Both the position numbers and the translations under genes were made by a program. This document shows positions 35,310 to 48,142 of a DNA stretch of 64,000 nt, piece after piece; position 1 is the first letter of the stretch; the number at the start of each line of letters is the position of its first letter. The DNA comes from Mercurialis annua (Eukaryota > Streptophyta > Magnoliopsida > Malpighiales > Euphorbiaceae), in NCBI RefSeq assembly GCF_937616625.2, contig NC_065577.1, forward strand, positions 17,001,501-17,065,500, read 5' to 3'. The notes beneath the pieces were generated by a model. It was given only the letters and a program-made list of their open reading frames with translations. It was not told the DNA's origin and did not search any database.

Positions 35310-36565
35310 TTATCTATCTCAATAGGTTTGGGAAGGACTCTCCCTTTCCTGCCTTCACCTATAACTCCAACACCACTCTTTTGACCATCCTTAACCTTAT
35401 CATCTTTAGAAGCAATACTATCTAAAGTATCAAAAGGATTAGGAGATACCTTGGCTTTAGGCAGTTTTGACTTCTTACTGCTTACAGGTTCATTGATATC
35501 CTCTCTGATCTTGTCAACAATAGAATCCTCAACTTGCTGAGTAGTTTGCTTTCCTTTGTCCTCAATTACTTGATTTTTACTGGCAACTTTACAATTACCA
35601 ATCGAATGACCCAACCTATTACAGTTCCCGCACTTTTGAGGTTTCCATTCATAGTCAATTCTCTGTGAAAATCTGGTGCCAAATTCATCCTGGAGAATTA
35701 CTCTGTCTGGAAATTCGCCTGTAGCTTCCATCTCAACTAGAATCCTTGCATACTCTAGTTTAGTTCTGCTCAATGTGCATTGATCACAGTACATCGGTGA
35801 ACCACATATGCTGCCAATCTTACTCAGCATCTCCTTTGTCCAGAATTCCCAAGGTAACCCAGGCAGGTGTATCCATATGGGAATGGATGTTATTTCAGAT
35901 GGGTCCATGACCATTCTAGGTTTCCATTTTTTCAGCAGGAAAGGCCTATGATCAAAAGTATACGGACCATCACCCAAAATTTTGTTGCAGTGATCCTCAT
36001 TATCAAATTCAAAGGAGAACATGGACGCATTGATCCTTTTAACATTCAGCAAACCATCCTTATTCCATCTGTTCTGCACATAAGCAGTAATTCTCTCTGT
36101 TTTAGGATATAGCCCATATACACAGCCAACAACTATGTTCTTCCAACGTTCTTCTTCCTTAGTCACTTCATTGGTGCTAAAATTGACAATTTTAACACCA
36201 TTGTTGACCGCGGGAGGGATGAATTGAAGCTCGCTATCTCTGCTTCTGGTTCTATTATCCCCAAACATATCTCTCCAATTTTTAGGGTTTCCCCCAATTT
36301 CTGCTTGAACATTCTTAGTACCTTCACAATTATCAACGCAATCAGCTACACATTCATTATTATCCATACCTGCAACATTTACCTCATCAACATTATCAAG
36401 ATCTGATCTCAAAATCTCAGATTCTTGAATTTTTGTATCATTTTCAATCAACAGTTTCTGAGTTCCAATCAGTAAGATTGGTTCCCTGGCAGCTGTATTA
36501 GGATCTTGCGATGTTATCAGTGGAGAAACCGGCTTCTTCTGAGCTTTCTTCCTCGCCATTAGCAC
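35306..36565 (-). CDS. LINE ORF1: RNA-binding protein with DUF4283 and CCHC knuckle
   Basis: 419 residues. A low-complexity N-terminus (1-135) is followed by a DUF4283-type region (about 140-265, including WKPRMVMDPSEITSIPIWIHLPG-like sequence typical of plant L1 ORF1) and a zinc knuckle Cys312-Cys315-His320-Cys325 (CGNCNRLGHSIGNC), then a Lys/Ser-rich tail. It probably binds the element RNA to form the particle used with ORF2. A second Met (codon 3) is an equally good start. Confidence 0.9.
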   Translation of the reverse strand: MLMARKKAQKKPVSPLITSQDPNTAAREPILLIGTQKLLIENDTKIQESEILRSDLDNVDEVNVAGMDNNECVADCVDNCEGTKNVQAEIGGNPKNWRDMFGDNRTRSRDSELQFIPPAVNNGVKIVNFSTNEVTKEEERWKNIVVGCVYGLYPKTERITAYVQNRWNKDGLLNVKRINASMFSFEFDNEDHCNKILGDGPYTFDHRPFLLKKWKPRMVMDPSEITSIPIWIHLPGLPWEFWTKEMLSKIGSICGSPMYCDQCTLSRTKLEYARILVEMEATGEFPDRVILQDEFGTRFSQRIDYEWKPQKCGNCNRLGHSIGNCKVASKNQVIEDKGKQTTQQVEDSIVDKIREDINEPVSSKKSKLPKAKVSPNPFDTLDSIASKDDKVKDGQKSGVGVIGEGRKGRVLPKPIEIDK

Positions 36566-37187
36566 CGGCGTGTGCTAGAAAACGGTTATTCTCTAGCTTG
36601 CACACAGAGGAAAGAGATGAGAGAGAAAACGGTTATTTTAACAAAATATTCTCAAAAAAAAATGAAGTTAAATTCTAATTCTTAAATTTTCAGCATTTTC
36701 TAATTAAAAATATACTCTCAATTCTCTAACTCTTTTCAAATACAATAACTTTAATTTAATGAACGTTAGCAACTCAATAATTTGACTAATTTGCTCATTT
36801 TTTCTAAATTCTCTTCCGTTAATCTAAAAACTTTAGTACCACTAATCAGACTTCGGTTTAAAAGTATTTGAGCTTTTGAATATAAATTTATAATTTTGAT
36901 TTAGAACTAGTTTAAGTTGATTTATATGATGATTAGTTATTGTAGTGTAACAAATTATTCTTAAAAAATCGTCACTGTTTTAAAAGGAAAATTAAACATG
37001 TTTTTAAAATAAATGAAAAAATTGATACATTTTACATAATGCGGTTTTTAAGTTTTATTGTATTTCACACTAAAAAAATTAATAATTATATATTGATTAA
37101 ATATTTCGTGGTATGATACTTGGATTCTTTTAAATTGAATTTGTGCCCTACCTAAATTTTGGGGCTGGCTTCGTCACTGATTGTACT

Positions 37188-38312
37188 ATATGTACATATG
37201 TAACGGGTCATACAAATATCACTTGCGTATTACAATTTTAATTTAAATAGAAATATTTCATAAATGTATTTATAGTTAAATTATTATATTTAATAATAAT
37301 AAATAAATATTTAAATAAAGAAACGGGTCATATAATTGTCACTTATGTGTTATAATTTCAATTTAAACAAACATTAGTCTTTGATGATTAAAACAATTAC
37401 GAAATTAAATACAAGTCTAATTCTAATAAAATTTATATTAAGTAAGAATTTGAATAAAAATAATTTAAATAGAACAATACAAATAAAATAAGAGTTTAAC
37501 TTCCATAAAGAAAAGAAGTCTAATTTTAATTAGATTTTTGTTAGAATAATACTTTTTATACTCATAAGCAAACATGTTATCTGATTGTCCCAACTAATAA
37601 TAAATTAAAACAAATACGATTTTAAGTAAAAGTTTGGTTTATATTGAAAGACGCGTATTATCATTTTACTGTATACGCATGATTAGTAAAGTTTAATTAA
37701 TTAATTAGGATTCTAATTTTGTCTATCTATCAAAGCGTAAAAAAAAAAACCACAGATTGCTATTTATCTTAGAAAAATTACCATTCCAGAAATATAAAAT
37801 TTATTCTTTACGTTTTATATTAAGTATTTTTGTAAATTACTATAAGCTAATTTTTATAAACAAAGAATTGTAGTTTGGTGTAACTTCTACTGGAAGCATA
37901 TGAAAATCCTGAACATTTATCTTTTTTATTTTATTTTTCTCCAATCTGATTGTCAATAGACAATAAAAATAACAACAATCTCAATTTTTAATGATTTAAA
38001 AATAAAGAAGATATTAAAAATTAAGTGTACGTTTAATTCAAAATTATAATAATAGATTTCAAAAATTAAAGAACTACTAAATTAATACTAATCTGATTGC
38101 AGCATAATGTATTTTTTAATATTAATATCACCCATGTTTTATAATTTTAATTCCATATTTTTAAATAATATTTAATATATATAACGTATGTGCTACATTT
38201 TTAACTTAATTTGTAAAAATAATGTATAATTAATTCTTAAAATTCAAGATATTTATATTTAATAATTTAATTAATATTTATATATAAGAGATCATGCAAA
38301 TATCACAAACAT
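37188..38312 (+). other. AT-rich Helitron D interior
   Basis: No gene. AACGGGTCAT words at about 37202 and 37322 match the subterminal words of the plus-strand Helitrons. Confidence 0.5.
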
Positions 38313-38975
38313 TGTCACAGCCCAAATTTATGAGTCGCGACCGGCGCTAGGAAATGGAAGTGGTAGCTCCGAAATCCGTAGTAAGCCTAAAAACATGTGT
38401 ACATTTTTCGCAAATCAACTCATATTTCACATATCAAAATATATGTGACCCCATTTCACAAAAGCATCAGAGTGAAAATGCGTAATACAAATACATAGAC
38501 AAAAACATCTAGATTTTTGAGGACCACTAGAATGAAAACCTTCTTTTACTTCTTGTGCAAATGACTTCCGAGAATTAAAATTTCGGAAGCTTGACTCTTC
38601 AAATCATATCATACTATCCCTGAAAAATGGGAGGAGCAACGGGGTCACTATAAAACTGAGTGGGTTCACCAAATTACACGCAATATCACATAAAGGGTTA
38701 AAACCGTTGATAACCCATTTTATATATAGAAAATACTCTTTTGAAATCATATTATATACCCTTTGTTTACTTTCCTCCATAACTCTTTGTTTATTTCATA
38801 AACTTATAATTTATACGTATTTGACATCTTTGATTTCTTATTATGGTATTGATATTTTTCTTTCTTGTTTTGTTGCAATAGCTTTTGATCGAATCTTAAA
38901 TCTTAGGTTATATCATCATGATTCTAAATCGAATTAAATCATTGGCAAGTCTCTTGTGACTTGATCCTTATGGTT

Positions 38976-39370
38976 GGGTCCCGAGATAGTTCAACCGAGT
39001 TACCTTCAACCATGTGACACAGTCCCGAGATAGTTCGACCGAGTTACTTATGCCACTACTTAATCCCAAGTTGTGAGTCCCGAGATAGTTCAACCGAGCT
39101 ACTCACCAGACACAGGTCCCGAGATAGTTCAACCGAGTTACCTTCGTGTCTGCATTCGGACTCTGCACCCTACAAGTCTTTTGCACTTAACTGTCGATTC
39201 ATATAATTCCTATTGACATTTAATAGGAATGTTTGTTCACATTGTGTCTCGATCTTGTTTCGTATTGATTCTCGATGTATTGCACTTACTTTTTATTTCG
39301 TATGAGTCCCGAGGACTATCATCGAGAATGGATGAGATACAGGTCCCGGGATAATTCTACCGAGTTCCAC
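38976..39370 (-). repeat. Five iterated CCCGAGATAGTTCAACCGAG motifs
   Basis: Five near-copies spaced about 45-60 bp, the last one separated by a longer gap and more diverged. The matching LTR has the same array at 47426-47822. Confidence 0.75.
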
Positions 39371-39608
39371 CTTGTATCTCAGTTCTTATTATTGAATATG
39401 TCACAGTACATTTTTCTTATCTCACGTATTTATCATTTTGATGATTTCTGTTGGGTTTTCTTGATCCTTTATGGATCATGACATGCACAATACAATCTAA
39501 GAGCATACAGTTATAACACACGCACAATAGGGTATTGATTAGGATTAATAGTACGTATAGGAATGTACTATGTTCTTTTACAAATATTTGATATTCAATT
39601 CATATAGC

Positions 39609-42388
39609 TGTAATACCCCGTGTTTTCTGTTTATGTTTCCGATAGTTGTTCGTTCGTTTCATCGTCCGTATCTCGCGTGTTTGGGCTCGAATAGTCCATT
39701 TTTGAAGTTCGGAATCGGTTTCGTTTCGTCGGCGGCTTCGGGCCCAAGTTTGGGCTGTTTTTCAATTTTTGCCTGCAGGGCGCGACGGGTCTGGCGCGCC
39801 TCGCGTCGCGCCCTGCTTTAATATGAGGGCGCGATGGCCCGTCGCGCCTCGCGACGCGCCAGCCATCACGCCCTGCGAGTAAAATCCGACGTGGGGTCTA
39901 TAAATAGACCCCTTAACCTAACCTAATCGTGTTTTCTTTCATTTCTACTAAAACGCTAGCCGACACTCTCCCTTTGCAATCCTGAAACTTCATCAATCAA
40001 CATCCTTTCATTTGTTCAAGCCGGTAAGTCTTTAACGTACAATGTTCTTGGTTTATTTCAATATCGTATTATACGGCGTTTGATTCCTATCGTTTGTTCT
40101 AGCTATAAACTGAGAACTTCTTCGACGATTATTCATTATTCATCGACTCATTCGATTCCGACATGTTATAATCGTGAACGGTACGTGAAATTTCTTTGTT
40201 TATCGCTGTTCGGTTCATCGCCGTTTCATTTGTATTTAATACTGTGGCTGTCCTTTTGATTTGAATTTTGCCTTGCTCTTTTCTGAAATCCCTTAGGGCT
40301 TGGGTATGTAAAACTATATATTGAACAATGATTTTCATTTGATGTTGTGTTATTCGACTCACCGTTGCCAGAATTTCTTGCTGCCGTGTCTTGGAATGGT
40401 GGCTAACGATGCTTTGCTTAGGATAGTCTCTGAACATAATCCTTAAGAGTAATTTTTGATATGATTAATGTATCACTCAAGTTGTTTCAATAATGATCAA
40501 AGCAATGAAATTCTTTACGTATAAGATGTTTGAAATCATTAGCTAGGTTCCTATTAATGTGGAACTGTTCTTATATTGAAGAAGATGGCTTATTAGCCAT
40601 TTTGATTATTAAATTGTTTTGGCTAAATCAATTAGATCCTTCTAGTTTTTACCTATCATTTTGGTTAAATAATAACTTTCGAATCTCGCTCTAAATTTTA
40701 AATACGTGAATTTTGAACGATAAATATTTTACTAGTTATGTTAATATAATTACTCGGGTAATTATATTTGATTTACGAATATCTAAGTGGCTAAATTACA
40801 ATTTAACCCTTGAACGTTTTTATAACTTATTTAAGTGAGTTTTTGGTTAGTGACTTTATATTTTGTTTTAATTATAAAACAAAAGTAATTAACTTGATTT
40901 CAAATATGAAATTGGCTAAAGTACAGTTTAGTCTCTAATTGGCTAAATTACAGTTTAGTCCCTAAACTTTTATAAACTTAAAATGGTTAGATTTTTGGGG
41001 TGTAACTTGGGTTACTTGGAATTGAAGTTATTGAGTTCCGCTTTTAAAATGGTTTATTATTTTATGGAATTATTTTATAAATATAGACTCGGATTTATAT
41101 TTGATAAACGTTTTGAGTCGGGTTAGACTTGGGTCACCCGACAAGTGAGGTTAGCTTGGTAGTTAATGATAACTCGGCTAACCCACTATTTGGAAAATTA
41201 TTTATTATTTAAAGATTATTAAATAATATTTATAATTGGATTTTAAGCGAGAACTAAATAGACTTATATCAATTGGGCTTTATTATCTAATGGGTATTTT
41301 TGTGTGTTCTGGCTTGTTTATTTCCGACGTGTTAATTGTGCTAGTCCTATGTGGTGTCTAGTACTCTCTAGAGTTAGGGTCTGTTTTTAATAATTATTTT
41401 ATTTGTCTAGACCCGTCTACTGTTCGTGCTTCAGAGGCGAACCAGGATTAGTTGTTTGCCGGTATTCACGTGGACTAGCAAGCAGTGAGTTTATATTTAC
41501 TATTTACCTCTTTATTAAGTAAATTGTTATTTTAATATTAAATATATATACTGTACATACATTTCGAACTGTTTTTATATTATGGCTCTTAGTTGGAACA
41601 TGCTACCTAATGGGCATCATTAGGACTGCGTGCGCACCGGTATTGATCTGGGTAAGGTATATATGGAAATGTGGTAACTCGGTGTGAGCATAGCTCTCGG
41701 GACCAGGTAGAGTAACTCGGTGTAGCTCAGCTCTCGGGACTCTGGTATAAGTGTGGTCGGTGGTAACTCGGTGTAGCTCAGCTCTCGGGACCAGACCTAT
41801 TGGATTATGATTATTATTTAGAATTGTGGATTAGGGTTCCAACTATTATCTGTAATATCGTTATTAAATGTTTTAAACGTTTTAAAGGTTTTCCACTTAA
41901 TAAATGTAAATAGTGGTATGAACTCATCTCAGTATCTCTGACCCCGTTGTTTTCCCAATTTTTCCCATGGTTATGATCTGAGAGAGTCTGGTGATCTCCG
42001 CATTTACTTTTCCTCGGAGGTTCCATTTATTTTGATAAACTGTCAAACTATTTTATTCTTAGACCGCAGTAGTTGACTAGACGTCTTTATTATTATTACA
42101 GTTGTTTGTCGGATTGGTCTGACTAGTTATATTGCTCTGGCATGTTATGTAGTTATTTCGGATTATTTATGTTATGCCTATTTTTAGACTCAGAATTGGA
42201 TAAGCATGTTATATTATCTGTTGAATACTATATCTGCTAGATTTAGGCTGAAGTCTCGGTTGCCCCCGAGCATTGGTTTTCTGCAGGTTTATTTGTTTAT
42301 ATGTTAATTGAAAGGTTAGCTACGGGTTTTGGTACTATATTACCCATACCCTAGCGCCGGTTGCGATTCATGAAAATGGGTCGTGACA
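39609..42388 (+). mobile_element. Nested solo LTR, plus orientation
   Basis: 2780 bp, TGTAATACCCC...GGGTCGTGACA, flanked by ATAGC (39604-39608) and ATAGA (42389-42393). The other LTR of the host element has the empty site (CATATAGCATTGCTTTATAC near 48053), proving insertion after the host element. It includes a GC-rich hairpin block (39775-39870) and three CTCGG...CTCGGGA motifs (41688-41792). Confidence 0.92.
39775..39870. repeat. GC-rich hairpin block in nested solo LTR
   Basis: GCAGGGCGCGAC (39775-39786) pairs perfectly with GTCGCGCCCTGC (39805-39816); a second, imperfect hairpin follows, centred on CGTCGCG/CGCGACG near 39840-39856. Confidence 0.85.
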
Positions 42389-42423
42389 ATAGAATTACTT
42401 TATACCCTTCCCCGGTGTTTATG

Positions 42424-42449
42424 CATATATATATATATATATATATATA
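42424..42449. repeat. AT microsatellite
   Basis: Short (AT)n run; the corresponding site in the other LTR (48091-48170) is a much longer (AT)n tract. Confidence 0.9.
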
Positions 42450-44696
42450 AATCATTTTCGAAACATGCATATGTATACATTTTAAAAACAAACATTTCAA
42501 ATATATAAATATTCATATAACTTTTCGTATTAAAATACGTAGCTTTATGAATATTAGCGAGTAATTTAAAGTGTACTCACCACTTGCTATCCATAATCTT
42601 TAAAACGGCTAAGCGATATCACGATCTTTCAAATTCCGTGCCTTGTCGATAATCGTCTCGTCGGATCTACACAAACATAATAATAGCAAGAATTAATAAA
42701 ATTCAAGCTATATCCAATTAACTAAAAAGTTGATTTTCTAGCCAACTTCGGCTATTAAAAAAGCTCACTTAAAGTAGTCCAATTCCTAAACAAAATCAAT
42801 ATTCTTAACGTTTAGAATGTCGCCTACAACGTTTGTTTAGGTCTCGGACTAAAACTAGCACCCGAAGGTGTCGGAAATCAGCTCGGAAGTTATTCCCTTA
42901 GAGCTTATTACAATTGTAGGGCAGACTGCAAAATAAAATGTTTTGTCCAAAATGACAAACTTAGAGTTCGATTCAACAGAAACTCAAACTTAGAAAATCA
43001 TATTTAACATTCTAAAGTTTCCGTATCAATAAACGGAATTTGATTTGGACTTATACAACTTGAGATATTGCCCTTGCAATATCGTTGTTTTGCAGGACAA
43101 TTTCTGCAAAACGTTAACGTGTTCGCATCAATTCAATTCCTACTTATTATGTAGCGAGGCTAGCCTTCCGATACCACATTCCAACACCAACACAATCCAA
43201 CCCCTATACATATCCTAATCATACACATTCCAAAACCTAAGCATTATCAAATTCACTTATTCATGAAACTCACACTTAGACCGAATGATTCATTGCATTT
43301 TCCAAATAAACTTCATCAATCAATTTCAATTATAATTCAGTTCTAATAACTCAAAACCAAGTATTTAATCATCATTTTAATCACTTATCCCTACCTTAGC
43401 TTCATGGCCGAAACCCTACTACACTTTACTTTCAATTTCATTCATTAATCATCAATAACAACAAATCATTAAACTCAAGCAATTTCCGAATCCTAAGTTC
43501 ATTTCTTATCCAATTCACTCAACAAAACTTAATCAGTAGTATCAATTCAAAATCAATCAAAAAACAGAGCATTCTCACCTTGATTGGTTCCTTTCATCAC
43601 CAAAAGCTTAACTTCCAAAATTCACCATCAATTTGCTCCAATTCAAGCTTATAAACTTCTAACAACATCAATTAAACACTAACTTCATTAAACCTAAAAA
43701 TCCCGAAATTCACAGCTTACAACTCGACCATATTTTGATTTTCTTACCTCAAATTGAATCCATAGATCTGTAGATAATCGTTTCCTCGTTCGTGGCCGCA
43801 AGAATCGCTAAATTTCGTTGAGAAACGAGTAAGTTATGGCATTTGTAAAATTTGGATAAAAAATGGAGAAGAGTTTCGGGATTCTTCTCTTCTTTGCTAA
43901 AAATTCTCTATTGAATGAATTATTATTCATTCATAAATGATGCTAATAAGTGGGTTAAAAGTTCACTTAGGTCCTTGAAGTTGCCACCTCCTTAATCTTC
44001 ACTTTCTAACTTTTCTTTCGTCCGATTTAGTCCACTAATCCTTTAATAATTCGATTCTCGAGAAATTCCGTATTATTTATTTTCCAAATAAATAAAATTA
44101 GTCTCATATCTTATAATATCACTTTCCAATAATTTATTTTGACAATTTTGGCCAAAAACGCTCAAATTTCCTTTTTGAGCTAACTTGCACTTTTTCTCAC
44201 TTTTTCGTCCAATTTTCATTTTAACGACTATTGATAACAACTTTATCGATATTATATTCTTATCTTAAGAAAATAGAGTAAAACACAACTTCCTCTTGAA
44301 GTTTGGGGTTAAAAGTCCACTTTAGTCCTTAAAGTTGCTAATTTGTACTTTAACCCTTATTCTTAACTAATCGTCAAATTATCTTCTAAAACGATTTTGT
44401 ATACTTACAAAACTTTGACGATCGTTTATTAATAATATTTCACGGACCTTGGCGTGAATATTATTATCTCTGACTTTCCAACTTATTGTATTTTATTCCC
44501 TTTTTATCTCGATTAAATCAAATTGCTCGCATAATAATTTTCAATTAAAATTATAATTTTACGATAATTCCAATAGACCTGCTTCAGTTTAAGTCCTTAT
44601 TTTCCAATCATAGTATGATATTCTCGTTCTTAATCTTTACGATTATGCCCCGTGGCACTTCACACGTAATACCTCAAAAATTTAGGTTATTACAAT

Positions 44697-44709
44697 CTTC
44701 CCCCCTTAT
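44697..44709 (-). other. Polypurine tract
   Basis: On the minus strand AAGGGGGGAAGA lies two to three bases before the 3' LTR start, the expected primer for plus-strand synthesis. Confidence 0.8.
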
Positions 44710-46748
44710 AAAAATTCGTCCTCGAATTTTCATAATCTTCAAATATCACTTAACCAATCCTTAATCAAACCTTATCATTCGCTTTCTTCCACACTTCCGC
44801 TGCGATACTCTGATTAATTATTCACCAACTGTTGACTTTACAGTTAGGTGTATACAGTCATTCATCTAATACTTTTTTTAAGGTGAAAGTGTCTCGATAT
44901 GCTTATCGAGTAACTTCTTATGCTAACAATCATAATCATCTTATTATTACTTGATTCATAATTATTATGAATCAATTCTCTTTATTCGATCTTTTTGAAC
45001 AACATATGTTTGTTCGTAGGGTTCATATCCCCTGACGTAACTAACTTCTATGTTTGATTTCCTCGTCCTAGAGGTAAACGTGCTCCGAGTTTAAACGTGG
45101 CCGCTATCACTTTACATGTTTGTAAAGCAGCGTCGTCGTTTTTGTATATAATATACAAGACCGCCTTAGATATTTGTAATTCAAATCTCGATACGTTGCG
45201 ATTCGCATTACACTACTCGTCATTCTATATACTTGTCGTGTCACATACGTATATTTTCATATAGGCCTAACAAGATGATCAGTCTTGTCCTATGCCTCTA
45301 TATACAGAGTCCCTGTCTGAGCTTGCTTACGTTTGAAAACTCATCCGTTTAAAACCACAATACTTTTCATTTCTCAAATCATGTCATAATTGTGCACCGG
45401 TGTGATGACTTCTCTCATCACAAGAGTTGCAATGACACTCCTCTTTTTCATTTCCAGACATACACAATGTGTATGATGCATGTCCTAATAGTGAATGCAA
45501 TATGGATGTAGTGATGCAATTCTATTCGTGTCAATGCGATGTTTTTATGATTCGTGTTCGGGCACAATTATGTCTTTTCAAAACATTTTATTTCGATCAA
45601 ATACTTTTCTTTTCATAAAACGGGGTTTATTTAAGTTTCTCTCGACATAAGACTCTGCACTATCTATTAATTATCTTTCTATCGTTCGCAACTATTTACA
45701 TTCTTTACACATGTAAAGATGTAACTCTATTCTCCTGATTCTGACGTCGTTCAAAAGACACGTCCTAAACGTTCGTACTTACACTAGGCTAGCTCAAAAT
45801 GTCTGATCACTTTCGAGCTTCTAGTGTTTGGACTTCATGATGTTTGTCTCGATTACTTCGTATATCTGGTTGTGTCTAACTAGAAGTCGCCACGACAACT
45901 CTGTCTTTTAGGAAAAAGGTTGTTTCGTGTTGCCCGTGGTATCGTACTACTCGGGATGTGGGCATTCTTTCACGTGGTAACCTTGTTGTCCACATCGAAG
46001 ACATATATATGTCCTAGCTTGACAGCTACTCGAGCATCTCCTATTGCATAGCGAGTGTATGAAACTTGCATAGTTGGAACTTTCTTGTTCCGACGACAAA
46101 CTAATAGTGCTAGCCTTTTTGGCTGCCTTCCCTTATCTATCTTTCCTACTATGTCGCCTTTCTTAAGTCTTGCGAGCATTTCGCTCAGCATAGACTTAGC
46201 AAACTTTGCATCATTGCATCATTGAATCATAAGAAATTATTTCTATTCATAACAATCGATTACAATATATAAATTTTATGTATCGTATAAATTATCACAG
46301 GCTTACATACCTGTGAGCATATCACTCTCCTGAGTGATCGCGCTGCAAACATACATATCTTATTTGTTACATCACATCACTCGTATAATATCCAATCCAA
46401 CCAATTTATAATTCAATCATTGTCCATAACTATATTCATACATCATATGAGTCTCGGGAGTATATAACTCTTCGTAGACTATAGATACTCGAAAGCTTAT
46501 TGCTTACTCGAGTAAACACACACATATTTTTTGCTCGCACACATCTAACTCGACTCCTAATAGCACATAAGTGAGATGACGCTTTTGTAAAACTTTTGAA
46601 AAATCGATGAAAACGTTGACAACGTTAAAAAGACATGACTGGAAATCCCAATAATCCGCAGTAGTTCTTAGCTTAACCTAGTGACATCATACCTAGGAAC
46701 TACAGACATCAATCGAATACAGGAAATGGCCTATGAATCTAAACCATT

Positions 46749-46760
46749 ACTCTGATACCA
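46749..46760 (-). other. Primer binding site, tRNA-iMet type
   Basis: On the minus strand TGGTATCAGAGT, four bases after the 5' LTR (46765-50459), matches the 3' end of initiator tRNA-Met. Confidence 0.85.
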
Positions 46761-46764
46761 CCTT

Positions 46765-48107
46765 TGTCACGACCCAAATTTATGAGTGGCGACCGACGCT
46801 AGGGAATGGGAGTGGAAGCTCCGAAACCCGTAGCAAGCCTAAAAACCTGTGTAAATTTTTTGCAAATCAACTCATATTTAACATATCAAAATACATGTGA
46901 CCCCATTTTACAAAAGAATCAGAGTGAAAATGCGTTATACAAATACATAGACAAAAACATCTAGATTACTGCGGACCGCTAGAATTAAATATCTTCTTTT
47001 ACATCTTGTGCAAATGACTTCTGAGAATTAAAACTTCGGAAGCTTGACTCTTCAAATCATATCATACTATCCCTGAAAAATGGGAGGAGCAACGGGGTCA
47101 GTATAAAACTGAGTGCGTTCACCAAATTAAACGCAATATCACATAAAGGGTTAAAACCTTTGATAACCCATTTTATATATAGAAAATACTCTTTTGAAAT
47201 CATATTGTATACCCTATTTACTTTCCTCCATAACTCTTTGTTTATTTCAAAAACTTATAATTTATACGCATTTGACATCTTTGATTTCTTATTATGGTAT
47301 TGATATTTTTCTTTCTTGTTTTGTTGCAATAGTTTTCGATCGAATCTTAATTATTAGGTTATATCATCATGATTCTAAATCGAATTAAATCATTGGCAAG
47401 TCTCTTGTGACTTGATCCTTATGGTTGGGTCCCGAGATAGTTCAACCGAGTTACCTTCAACCATGTGGCACAGTCCCAAGATAGTTCGGCCGAGTTACTC
47501 ATGCCACTACTTAATCCCAAGTTGTGAGTCCCGAGATAGTTCAACCGAGCTACTCACCAGACACGGGTCCCGAGATAGTTCAACCGAGTTACCTTCGTAT
47601 CTGCATTGGGACTCTGCACCCTGCAAGTCTTTTTCGCTTAACTGTCGATTCATATAATTCCTATTGACATTTAATAGGAATGTTTGTTCACATTGTGTCT
47701 CGATCTTGTTTCGTGTTGATTCTCGATGTATTGTACTTACTTTTCATTTCGTATGAGTCCCGAGGACTATCATCGAGAATGGATGAGATACAGGTTCCGA
47801 GATAATTCTACTGAGTTCCACCTTGTATCTCAGTTCTTATTATTGAATATGTCACAGTACATTTTTCTTATCTCACGTATTTATCATTTTAATGATTTCT
47901 GTTGGGTATTCTTGATCCTTTATGGACCATGATATGCACAATACAATCTAAGAACATACAGTTATAACACACGCACAATAGGGTATTGATTAGGATTAAT
48001 AGTACGTATAGGAACGTACTATGTTCTTTTATAAATATTCGATATTCGATTCATATAGCATTGCTTTATACCCTTCCCCGGTGTTTAAGCATATATATAT
48101 ATATATA

Positions 48108-48142
<35 letters not shown>

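Larger units (their letters stand above)
31648..36650 (-). mobile_element. L1-type LINE, both ORFs open
   Basis: A T run at 31648-31658 is the poly(A) tail of a minus-strand non-LTR element; the body holds ORF1 and ORF2 without interruption. The 5' boundary is placed near 36650 and is approximate: two AAAACGGTTATT words lie in the leader at about 36579 and 36626. No target duplication could be fixed. It lies inside the hAT element. Confidence 0.88.
31367..37179. mobile_element. hAT-type element interrupted by a LINE
   Basis: The left end CAGGGACGGATGTAAGG and the right end (reverse complement CAGTGACGAAGCCAGCC) are imperfect inverted repeats with the CAGNGACG start of hAT elements. The 8-bp duplication ATTGTACT flanks the unit (31359-31366, 37180-37187). 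Without the LINE about 0.8 kb is left and no transposase is seen, so it is non-autonomous. Confidence 0.88.
38313..44694 (-). repeat. 3' LTR (left), carrying a nested solo LTR
   Basis: About 3.6 kb once 39609-42388 and its 5-bp duplication are removed. It matches 46765-50459 closely along its length. Plus-strand reading TGTCACAGCCC...TTATTACA. Confidence 0.88.
44695..46764 (-). pseudogene. Short interior of the gypsy derivative with gag remnant
   Basis: On the minus strand, 46025-45955 reads CSSSCQARTYICLRCGQQ then GYHVKECPHPE and a stop: a retroviral-type zinc knuckle from the end of gag, with the usual G-H-Y order replaced by G-Y-H. Upstream (46200-46030) basic, serine-rich sequence fits the gag tail, interrupted by stops. 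Near the 3' end a segment (minus strand of 44730-44705) reads ENSRTNFYKGG, like the conserved tail of many gypsy polyproteins. Nothing between them encodes enzymes. Confidence 0.65.
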
